Shown: positions 12,353 through 22,517 of the stretch, piece after piece
Position numbering within the stretch: the first letter of the stretch is position 1
Layout of the letters: each line of letters starts with the position of its first letter
Origin: Anthoceros angustus
Taxonomy: Eukaryota > Streptophyta > Anthocerotopsida > Anthocerotales > Anthocerotaceae
Reading direction: 5' to 3'
Assembly (NCBI GenBank): GCA_010909165.1
Contig: VJWM01000284.1
Location: forward strand, 62,001-126,000
Length of the DNA stretch: 64,000 bases
The notes under the pieces: generated by a model
Database searches by the model: none
Told to the model about the DNA's origin: nothing
The model's input: only the letters and a program-made list of their open reading frames with translations
Program-made: the position numbers and the translations under genes

Positions 12353-13583
12353 CACTACTAGGAAAACAGGCCTTTACAACGGAAATTACAACGGAATTAC
12401 AACGCCTTTACTAAGTCTCAGAGTAAAATCCCGTAGTAAACACACCTTAGTAATATCCATAGTAAAAGTATATACGCCGTATACGAGGGCTATATCATGT
12501 ATTGAATACGGTATTGTCCAACCCATACGTGTAAACCGGGTGGTCCGTACACTGGTTAAACTTTACAACGGAACCCCTTTACAGCGGACATTACTACGAT
12601 ACACTTACAACGCATTTTACAACTTCAATAACCATGGTTAATATACTAGAGTTAAGTACTGTTGACCGTAGTTTATTAACTGGGGTTAAGTAACTGGATT
12701 CCGATTACCACAAACTAGTTGGCGTTAGTTAACCATGATTAACCTAATCGAATGGCTGTAATCGTATGCACTCGCACGAGCCTTGTAATAAGTATGCACT
12801 TTTACAGTATCTGTTGTAAATGAACCTAGTGTATGTGGTTCTGCTGTAAGAGCATTTTACAACGAAGCCCGTTGTAAAAGGCCCTCGTTGTAAAGTTTCG
12901 GGAGTAGAGATAGGGGTCCGTTGTAAACTTAGTGCGTTGCAATGAAACAAGTTTGTTGTAAAATCTACAGAGGTCTGTTGAAAAAAACTCCACTAATGCT
13001 ATACTGGCAAAGCCTACTACACCATGCATCCTACAATCGGTAGTAGACTAGTTTGTCACCTGCGGCCTCCATTTGACAGCAACTTCGCCAACACTCCTTC
13101 ACAAACATTCAACTACATGAACAAAGCCCACATAACGAGATGAACTTAAACAATTACGGTTGAAGCTAACAGGAAATTACAGTGGAAGTGCAAGCTCTAT
13201 TTACTGACCTGAACTATGATGAGGATTTCTTAGCCTTTTTCGCAACTGTCCGGGGAAGAAGATGTTCCACCATGAAACCTTCATCCCGGACCCTCTTCTT
13301 CAGAATGGCCTCCATTACCTGTTCATCACACTCTACACTCTCATATCCCGCTTCATGCAATAGATTCCAGACATTCACAACCTTATCGATTTTCCCTTCA
13401 GAATCCACTTGAGGACCCAAGGATGGAATTGTGGTTTCGCCTCTTTCCAATGCGCCTCGCCTTGTTCAGCCAATTTCATGCCTAGATCCCACTTGATCTC
13501 TTCAAAAGTTGCTTGCCTATCAAACTTGGCTTTGAACTGCCCATGAATTGCTTTTGACCTCCAAACCCAAAGCAAGAATAGGG
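12353..13583. mobile_element. CACTA-type transposon end, copy 2
   Basis: Second copy of the CACTACTAGG terminus with the same subterminal tttacaacg/cgttgtaaa motifs, produced by the local tandem duplication. It continues further to the right than copy 1, into the minus-strand open frames up to 13817. Confidence 0.65.
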
Positions 13584-13817
13584 CTTACCAATGACGTTTT
13601 CCCCTCGATCGCAGCAATCTTCGTTGATCGGTGCAACAACACCATCCAGCTTATCTTTCTCCTGTTTCAGAAGAACATCCCAATACTCCTTCTTCAGGCT
13701 CTTGGGCACATACTTGTCACTTGATTTCTTCCCATGTAAGAAGTGCCTAGCCAATTGCTTGTCAAACAGTTGCATGGAACACATGAAGTGCGTGTAAGGA
13801 ATTTGAGAGCTCTTCAC
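13182..13817 (-). pseudogene. Unrecognised minus-strand coding fragment next to CACTA end
   Basis: Three overlapping minus-strand frames look protein-like. One (13817-13482) reads YVPKSLKKEYWDVLLKQEKD and DGVVAPINEDC, another WDLGMKLAEQGEAHWKEAKP, and a third EGKIDKVVNVWNLLHEAGYE. A good splice donor (CATTG, then GTAAGCC) on the minus strand near 13586 suggests an exon end. Part of it is repeated at 11600-11970. It could be a host fragment carried by the CACTA element or an element protein; I recognise no family. Confidence 0.4.
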
Positions 13818-13819
13818 TC

Positions 13820-15672
13820 ACAGCCTCTGGAGCTAATGCAGAAGTTTGAAGCAGTGTCCTTGACACATGTGCCACGACAAGGAACGAGCACGACCCGCCA
13901 AATTAGCTTTGAAGGAGGAACAAACTACTGCCCGAGCAAGTTCACAAGCCATGTCTCTAAGAATTGCGGCAGAAGTATGTCGAGTTGTCAGCAAGGCCCG
14001 GATGAGTATGAGGAAGAAGGATGGACATCCGGAGCGTGAACGAGCTGCGCGTGGTGTTATTTGGCAACGCAGGATTGGCAATAGTGAGATCTCCCCGTGA
14101 GTGCGGATCTGCTCGATATCCGTGACCGTGGCCGCGCGTAACCACAAGGAGGGCGGCAATGGCGATCCCGGCAGGGTTAGTGGAAGCAGCCAAGTGTGGA
14201 GCAAAGCGGGTAATGATCAAGAGCCATGACTCAGGAATGTTGCTTGAGGTCCAGAATTTTGCAGCAGGCCAAGGTAGTACAGTGGCAACCCGAGTCTTGA
14301 TACAGATCGCAAGAATTGTGGCGACAATGGATGGAGTTGGATTTCTACACATCAACGAAGCTCATAATATCAAGGCACACAAGATGGCTAATGCAGGTCT
14401 CTACAATAATGCAAGGAAGAACACAGGTATGACATTCCGAGCGATGGCTGTAAAAATTGAAAACCCTATAGCCTTGTATGAACAAATTGCAGATTATCTC
14501 AAGGAAAGGAAAATGCCGGAAGGCTAGGGGCTGATCCAAGCATGAAGAGGAAGTTACAATCTTGGTCGAAAGCATACACCATGATAGAAGGGAAGTTGTT
14601 TAGAATCGGTCCCGATAGGGTCCTACGCTGTGTATGGGCGAATGATACCTCGGATCCTTTTGAGATGCATGACTCGTGTGTGGTGGTCATTTTGATGCAT
14701 CGCAATCGGTCAAAAGATTCGAGGGCTGGTTTTACCGCCCACCTTGTTCAAGGATGTTCGTGAGTATTGCCAGTAGTCTCGCCAAAATTTGCTCAAGTGT
14801 CACAAGGTGGTTTGTTGTGTCCAAAGGTTTCCTAGCGGTCCCTTTGTCAAGTGGGGTATTGATTGTATAGGTCCGATCAGCCCAAAGGTCATTTCATGGC
14901 AATCGCTACATAGTAACAAAGAATCGACTATGCTACCAAGTGGGTTGAAGTCGCCGCACTATCGTGAGAAATGGTAGGAACTGCACCATCATGTGATCAC
15001 AAGGTTTGGATGTCCAGAGATAGTGTCGGATCGAGGTCGAGAGTTTGTCAACGAGGTGGTTGAGAAAGTCATGTCCATGTTCTTTGTCAAGCATAGGTTA
15101 ACAACGGCCTATCATCCTATGGCTAATGGTCAAGTCGAAAGCTCAAACAAGATAGCCATTAAAGTGTTGTCTAAACTTTGCCAGGATGAGCCACAACGCT
15201 GGGATCAACACCTGTATGGTGCCCTCTGGGCCATGCGAACCCGTGTTAAAACTGGGAGTTTCCTTCGAGTTAGTTCACGAGTACCGCTAGGGTACCCTCT
15301 CGTCACTACAAGAACAAGAGGATTCGCATCCCGGAGGCTATGTCTATGGAAGAAGATGCAAGGATTGCAGCTTGCATGAATTGGATGAGGTCAAGAGCAC
15401 CACCTCACCATCAAGAAGAGAAACTCAAGCGTAAAGAAAAGTATGATGAGGACAAGAAGGAGTTCGGTTTCTCTGTGGGAGAATGGGTCCTCAGGCTAAA
15501 CGTCCGCAGGTATCTCAAAAGGGAGTCGGGGGCGAAGCTGAAGCCGCGTTGGGAAGGCCCATGGCTTGTCAAAAAGATACATGAGAACGGGTCAGTAGAT
15601 GTGGTGAAACCGTCTGATCTGGAAGCTACGGAGACGGTAAGTGGGTCTCACCTCAAGAAATTCTATTGCTGA
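13820..15672 (+). mobile_element. Ty3/gypsy pol fragment: RNase H, integrase
   Basis: Two RNase H-like tails come first: MQKFEAVSLTHVPRQ near 13835, and FLHINEAHN...MANAGL near 14340 with AGQGSTVATRVLIQIARIV before it. The integrase follows: a damaged zinc-binding region (14542-14763), GPFVKWGIDCIGPISP near 14840, then an open frame with VSDRGREFVNE and AYHPMANGQVESSNK (Asp and Glu of the DDE core) at 14993-15240. The C-terminal SH3-like end is GEWVLRLNVRRYL to SHLKKFYC, with the stop at 15672. Frames are broken between domains. Two RNase H-like tails recall Tat-type gypsy elements with a second RNase H, but this is tentative. No LTRs were identified. Confidence 0.8.
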
Positions 15673-15802
15673 TAACACTACCATGAGTAGCTGCGGTCCT
15701 GATTAGGATGCCTGCATACCATGGTTGAAGGCATCTAACCTAAGCCAGCAGACTATTTTTAGGTGGGATTAGGCTTGGATAGGGTATACGTATGATGGGT
15801 GA

Positions 15803-16470
15803 ATGGCTGAGAATGTGATTGTTGGTAGCCCCAAACGAGTGGCCAATGGTGGCCAAGAGAACTACTTAAAGCTAGCAGAGTTGATAGGAGGTGTACTTCG
15901 TACTATGACAGGAATGGACTCCTTCTGGCCTACTTATGACCCTCAGCTGCTGCAGAGGCCTCGTAGTAGGAAGGAAGTCATCCTGTTTCTGTCATACTGT
16001 GGTAGGCACCATGAGTGGTGCCCGATAGAAGGTTTTGATGAGAGGCGCCTTGACTTGAGTCTGATGGGTAGGTCCAATGCGTATACATGGACCCGGAGGT
16101 GTCATGAATGTTGGGAGGATCTTCGGATGCACTTGTGGTCGCATGTGTGTGTCAGTAGAAGCTTGCAGTGGACGGGTCAATGTTTCACGGAAAACCATCC
16201 AACCATGGGGAACTTCAAGCTTGGTTAGTCGATTTGCGTGTCACCGGAAGGTCAGCCGAGTTCAATGATTGGTATTACTTGGTATATCCTTTGGCTTGGA
16301 TCTTGAAGAAAGACTTAGCTTTTGGGAATGGTCATCTGCTCATGATGCTTCTGGGACACCTTTGAAGCTCCATGAGCCAACACCTATCCGAGTGATAGAT
16401 TTTGTCGACCAACACTGCATGCCTTGGAGCCTACATCGGAGTCGATTGAAGAGGTCGAAGACTTGATAGA
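15803..16470 (+). pseudogene. Unrecognised open frames downstream of the integrase
   Basis: A 141-codon frame (15803-16228) followed by shorter overlapping frames reads as one protein broken by frameshifts: FWPTYDPQLLQRPRSRKEV, then SYCGRHHEWCPIEGFDERRL, then WYYLVYPLAWILKKDL. It lies on the same strand as the gypsy integrase and may be an extra 3' frame of that element. I do not recognise the family. Confidence 0.35.
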
Positions 16471-17459
16471 CCGCTTGCAAGGATTGATGCGGGATTATAT
16501 CAAAGCTGAAAGGTAATGCCAGAGATAAAGCAGGGCCTTAATGACCAACCATCAGGGCATGAAGACGGAAGACCTTTCCCGGTGGCTCTGAGCTGGGTGA
16601 ACAATACGATACAAGGTGTGGTGTGCAATTCTGTGTGTGAAGTATAACAGGAGATTATGGAGTCGTGTGTGTGCGTAACTACATCCTTGTCCTTCTTATC
16701 AGGGGAGCGAGCCCAGGGGCCAGCCGGGGAGAGAAAATGTGCAAGGATAAGAACGAAATAACAAAGGGGATGTTTTGTGTGGTGTGAATGAAGATTTCTA
16801 TTCTGATAGCAAGGGATCTCTGCAACAATGCCTCTTGGTGCCAACGGTGCATAGGATTCCAGTAAGCATCATGAGTTTAAAGTAGAGCCAACTTTAGAAA
16901 AGGACTCCCGCTACAAATAGCGGCCATTGTAATCTGGAAGGGGCATTCAGCAATGGATGGGACGGAGTCCCCTTGCTCATCGCGAGCTTCTAAGCTCTTG
17001 TGCCTTGACCCTATCAAAGATTCTAGCTTGGTAGTTCCACATGTCCAGTCATATACTTTGTGATTTCCTGAGGGGCTTGATTGCTGATAGTCGGTCATGC
17101 TCGCAATTCCATCTGTGTATGTATGTATGGTGCAGGGCTCGGTGAGCGCAGAGACTAGGCCACATCAATCTGTATACGCTCTCCCGGGCCACGGTGACAT
17201 GGCAGTGCTGTCCCCATAATCGACTAACATATCCGGTTCGGTCGATACGGAAGAGGTCATTCGTCACCCGATGCTAGGTAAGTCCATAGGAGCATCTCAG
17301 AATGTGTGAGACTGGCTACAAGTAGAAGGGTAGGGATCTCCCTCTTGGGGTAGGCTGCTACCTCAAGGAGATGGAGTATTTAACAGCACAATTGTTTCTT
17401 AGGGCACACTAACAATTGGACTACCCGCGTAGGGCACTAACAAGTGGCGGCCCTGCACA
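16471..17459. other. Non-coding stretch between gypsy fragment and neprosin arm 2
   Basis: No convincing reading frame. The repeated phrase tagggcactaacaa(t/g)tgg near 17400-17445 could be the end of an LTR, but no partner was found. Confidence 0.4.
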
Positions 17460-17772
17460 CTTGCGGAGATTGATTGCATGATGTTTTTAGCTAAGGATGG
17501 GCAGCATCCCATCCAAGTACTATCCGTCTTATGTGTGGAGTTCCAATGAACTCATGTCTGGATGTCAGTCCTTGAAAGGAGGACGCCAGCCCTGTTTTGG
17601 GCTTTTAACTTTTATAGACATGCTCACTATATGATCAACAAAACAAAATAGATAAAAAAACGTTACAAATTGTGCTCACACTAACAATTACATAAAGCTA
17701 GGTATGATGGCATAGTTTCAATACGTTCTAAGAAGATCTGTAAACACTAGGGCCATTGTACCAAGAAGAGTT

Positions 17773-20765
17773 CTAAACGCCAGGACCACCATAAAATAGC
17801 CAAGTACCTCTAGTTAGACATGGACCATATGGCTGATCGAAAAACATCTTCGAATTATAGTTTTGCGGATTTGATTCCAATATTTTCAGATCCCCAGAAT
17901 TCTCAACTTTATGTGTAATTAAATTATTAGCCTCATTCGCCGTGAAATAAAACAAATCGGCAAGATATGCTGGAGTATCATTGTCACCACAAGGTACTGG
18001 ACCCACTGCTGTAGAACCAAATCGTCCATTCCCCATTGCTACCGGCGAGTCTGGAGGTGATCGATATACCTCGCCTCCAAACATAATATCTGATGTGAAT
18101 TGTTGAAGAGAATCTGGTGAGTAGATGGAGAAAGGCCAATAACCTACCGGCTTATTATTAATATACAACCACCAATTATCCGAAATCTTGCTCTTCATTA
18201 TAAATATGCATCAAGGAAACAAAATATATTAGAAATTTAAATATGAAAAAATATTTTACTACAGTAATAAGAATCAACAAAAAACCAAGATAAGTAGAGT
18301 GTCATATACTTTGTAGATTGTAAATAGTAGACTTGTGCCCTCATAATTACCAGTAAAAGTTCCACCTAATAAATATTCTGAAGAAGTTTGGACAAATCCC
18401 GAGCATAAAAGATTATAACAACCAATAAAACGATAACCATCCGATCACAAGAACACAAAAACTCTAGTTAATCATAGAACACAAAAAAACTATTAGAGTT
18501 ATTAAAACTATTCAAGGATTTATTTAGCACATACCGTCCAATATACAAACAAACGAGGATCCGTACTTCCCGCGTAGTGTGATGGATACACCTGTGTACA
18601 ATAAATTCAATTCAAATCAATTCACGAGAAAAAATTGATGGACCAAGATATCAAATGCATAATGTTTACACTAAACCATAAGCAGAACTTAGAAGACAAA
18701 ATTTCTCAAATGCCTTACATGCCATCCCGCTTCAGCAGAGTTGAAGTCTTTTGTGTTCTGATTGATCACCCACATTTGGGAAAGTGTAAAATCTGTTTGA
18801 GGTGTTATGGGTTTCCAAAGACTAATGTGTACTCCTCCCGTGATATTCTCCTGTAGATTTGTCACATCAAAGCCATAGTAACAATCTTTATATGTTCATC
18901 ATTAACAAATACCTAGTATGTATGAAAATTGCAACACTAGAATAACAAAATGCGACAATTCAAACGCATACTTGATGTATTCTCAGTGGAGTAGTAATTG
19001 AATGGTTAAGTGGATGAAGGTTCAAGTCCTCGTGTCTTTTGATATACTCGAGCTTGATGGGTCTTGAATTTCTTCTTTCGACATGCGAATAGGAATGGTA
19101 CCTTGGGACAAGAACCTACTTCCTTTTATACAATTGAACTGTGGATTTGCCAAATCTTCCATGCCCATTGTTACAGTAGTCCGAGGTGATCGATATACCG
19201 CCTCCAAACATAATATCCGGATGAATTGTTGAAGAGAATCGGTGAGTAGATGGAGAAAGGCCAATAACCTACCGCTTATTATTAATATACAACCACCAAT
19301 TATCCAAATCTTGCTCTTCATTATAAATATGCATCAAGGAAACAAAATATATTAGAAATTTAAATATGAAAAAATATTTTACTACAGTAATAAGAATCAA
19401 CAAAAAACCAAGATAAGTAGAGTGTCATATACTTTGTAGATTGTAAATAGTAGACTTGTGCCCTCATAATTACCAGTAAAAGTTCCACCTAATAAATATT
19501 CTGAAGAAGTTTGGACAAATCCCGAGCATAAAAGATTATAACAACCAATAAAACGATAACCATCTGACTGCGCAACACAAAAAACTCTAGTTAATCATAG
19601 AACACAAAAAAACTATTAGAGTTATTAAAACTATTCAAGGATTTATTTAGCACATACCGTCCAATATACAAACAAACGAGGATCCGATTTCGTGAGTGTG
19701 ATGGATACACCTGTGTACAATAAATTCAATTCAAATCAATTCACGAGAAAAAATTGATGGACCAAGATATCAAATGCATAATGTTTACACTAAACCATAA
19801 GCAGAACTTAGAAGACAAAATTTCTCAAATGCCTTACATGCCATCCCGCTTCAGCAGAGTTGAAGTCTTTTGTGTTCTGATTGATCACCCACATTTGGGA
19901 AAGTGTAAAATCTGTTTGAGGTGTTATGGGTTTCCAAAGACTAATGTGTACTCCTCCCCCGTGATATTCTCCGTGTAGATTTGCTGTCACATACTGAAAG
20001 CCATAGTAACAATCTTTATATGTTCATCATTAACAAATACCTAGTATGTATGAAAATTGCAACACTAGAATAACAAAAATGCGACAATTTCAAACTGCAT
20101 ACTTGATGTATTCCTGCAGGTGGAGTAGTAATTGAATGGTTAAGTGGATGAAGGTTCAAGTCCTCAGGTCTTTTTGATATACTCTCGAGCTTCAGTAGGT
20201 CTTGAATTTCTTCTTTCGACATGCGCAGAATAGGAATGGTACCTTCGGGACAAGAACCTACTTCCTTTTTATACAATTGAACTGGTGGATTTGCCAAATC
20301 TTCCATGTGCGCCATTGGTGGTGGTGGTTTCTGCATGTAGTGAACATGAAAGATTAAAAGATGTTGAAAATGAAAGCTAAATGTGTCCATAAACATTGAA
20401 GGCTTTAAATTACATCAATAACGTGATCTTGAAAGCGTGGATCTTGTAAGGTGACTTGATGTTCAACATTGACACAATCCACTATAGAGCCATCTGAAAG
20501 CTGCAATAGAGTCATGTGAAGAGCTATGAAAAAATTAGTATACTATTATGAATCTAGCTACATTCTCGAACAAATCAAAAGCAGTGGGAGGCAATCCAAT
20601 AGAAAAGTCACATCAATAGGTGCAGAAACACAGTACATTGTGCGATTCAACAAATGGTAAGGTAACATTAGCCACCGAGAATGAATTAGCATGCCTAATT
20701 AATGACAAGCAAGCCAATAATAATAAACATCTAGCAAACATGATGATATCTCTCTTTGATTCCAT
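17773..20765 (-). pseudogene. Neprosin-domain paralogue with tandemly duplicated exons
   Basis: Exon 1 starts with the minus-strand ATG at 20765 and resembles the intact paralogue (signal peptide with ARCLLLLACLSL). Exons 2-6 follow at about 20500, 20330-20115, 19990-19845, 19730-19680 and 19567-19440. A truncated exon 7 (19321-19180) is fused directly to the middle of a second exon 3 (about 19165-19022). Exons 4, 5, 6 and a full exon 7 follow again (18860-17773), ending FYGGPGV. Frameshifts disrupt the fused piece. A TGA shortly after exon 1 is harmless if exon 1 ends at the same donor as in the intact gene. Probably non-functional, although the downstream exon set is largely clean. Confidence 0.75.
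18040..20290. repeat. 1.1-kb internal tandem duplication, exon 3 to exon 7
   Basis: The two units are offset by about 1120 bp (for example aattgatggaccaagatatc at 18633 and 19752). The junction near 19165-19180 joins exon 7 sequence to exon 3 sequence at a shared ccattg. Long stretches, including A and T runs, are identical. Almost every mismatch is at CG, CTG, CAG or CCG. Confidence 0.8.
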
Positions 20766-21429
20766 GGTACCACAAACTACATAAAATAACTTGACCTTTG
20801 CTCACATATATAGTGCATAACCATTTGGTATCTCGATCTTTTACATAAGGATATCTTGATATCTATCGTTTTATATATCTATATATCTTATCTCAAATAA
20901 AATTTTAATTTTAATAATTTTAAACCACTTTGAGAAAATAAGCTTTAAGTTCACATCACATCAATTTAATGTCAACATTTTTCCTCTGTAATGATCCCAA
21001 CACCAAGAGCATGGTTGTGGGCATAACGTTCACAAGTATAAGAAGGAAGTTGAGCGTGTCAGTCAGGGAGACTTATTTGTGGAATTCCATCTAAAATAAA
21101 AGTGGCGCGGGTTGCACAAACTATGGTCCCCCTCTTTACTAAAATCATGATCACCACAAATTGTCGGTGCCATTTGCTCCTGGCCTCTCGGCCAAAGAAA
21201 CTAGAGACTTCGCGCAACTAGATGCACAGAAACGCTCTTTAACCTCTAATGGACGGAGCGGTTTTCCCCACTTTTCTCGATCGTTAAATGATAGAAAACA
21301 TGGGAGGGGCTTATCAATTTTCCTGTTTTTTGAACTCCACGATAATTACGAGTAGCTTGGATTCCCCCATTGAAGTCCTCTCTCCATTGCTTACCGATGT
21401 GTGGTATTTCTTGAATGCAAATTGATTCA

Positions 21430-22385
21430 AGGTTCTAAGTTGTTTAGCGAGAGATTCTCCAAATTGATCGGCATGGTGCAAACCAACGAGAGATTCCTCA
21501 TATCTTTAGTACTAGTACTAAAGAAAACTGCATGTCGTACTTGCAGTTGCTCCTCAGCATGATTTACGACATCCACTAGTGCTAAATTGTTCTTTTCCAA
21601 AACAGGCAGGAAACCAGACATGCTTTCCTTTTCATGCCTGTTGTGGCAGCTAATGTTTTTACACTGGTGTCTCCTTTGGCCTAGCTAGTCTATCCATACA
21701 ATTCAAAGTCCTCCATATCTTCGCCATATGATGATGAAGGTTTGCTGGAGTCCATGGTACTACTAAGATTGGCAGCCTTGTTAGCCATAAATTCATCAAT
21801 AGAATCACACAAACAGTGAGCCAAAGTGGGCCAAAGAATGACTTTGGCAGCCTCTGAGATTCACGCACTCCTTTATCCATACACCAATAGGAACTCTTGC
21901 CGGAATGAGATCCTCTTTCCCAATCTGCACTCTTGTTATACTCTCTCTTGTAGAACAACCACTTATCCTGGCACTGTTTTGCTGTCCGGTACACTCCTAG
22001 AGCTGCATAAGCAATTGAGATTGCTTACCACCTGACATCACCACTTGTGGGTTTTTTTCTTTGTACCACCTTCTTTGTGCTTTACCATGTCTTCCCTGCG
22101 ACAGGCCACCAACACCAACAACATGCTTTCATCCCACCTTCTACACTCTTCAGACATGGGAATACCTTCTGCACAAGATTCCGTGGAAGTCTGTGGTGGC
22201 ATGTCTGTGTTCTTCTTGTGAGTTGATCCTTTTATGGTTTTCCATTTCTTCTGTATAGGGGTTAGCTCAAGAATTGGCTCTTGAGTAAGAAATGACTGTG
22301 GCAGGTGATCATTTCGCACCGCTTGTGTGTAACACGATAGTATTTGAAGTGGCTGAATATATATGAACCCGCTTCCAAAAATCAA
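21430..22385 (-). pseudogene. Trihelix / Myb-SANT-like DNA-binding fragment
   Basis: Two minus-strand frames give a split trihelix-like domain. The first (22385-22038) has RRWDESMLLVLVACRREDM, like the start of such domains. The second (21994-21659) has YRTAKQCQDKWLFYKREYNK and KSSYWCMDKGVRESQRLPKSF, like their last helices. The stretch between them reads AYAALGVYRTAKQC in a third frame, so one or two small indels or an intron separate the parts. Such domains occur in plant trihelix transcription factors and in accessory proteins of PIF/Harbinger transposons. I cannot tell which applies here. Confidence 0.55.
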
Positions 22386-22517
22386 AATCCCTCTTGTGCA
22401 AATCTTGACAGTAACTACAATGCATATTTAAGCATGTTTTGATTATATGGGGTGAGTGTTATTCCTTCGGATTGCAATTTCAGTCCATTTGTAAGAGCAA
22501 TACCTAGTTATGGTGGT

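Larger units (their letters stand above)
9658..13583. repeat. Tandem duplication of gag plus CACTA-like sequence
   Basis: Unit 1 is about 9658-11975 and unit 2 about 11976-13583. The junction at 11975 joins aataggctta to tttctccaccaccgctcaag, the start of the unit. Unit 2 lacks about 720 bp of unit 1 (9771-10491), lost between two copies of cctccttc, as expected for microhomology-mediated deletion. The remaining parts differ mainly at CG and CHG sites. Confidence 0.75.
17460..21240 (-). repeat. Inverted-repeat arm 2 (rearranged neprosin gene)
   Basis: Reverse complement of arm 1 at 6190-8940. It is about 1.1 kb longer because part of the gene is duplicated in tandem. Confidence 0.8.
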
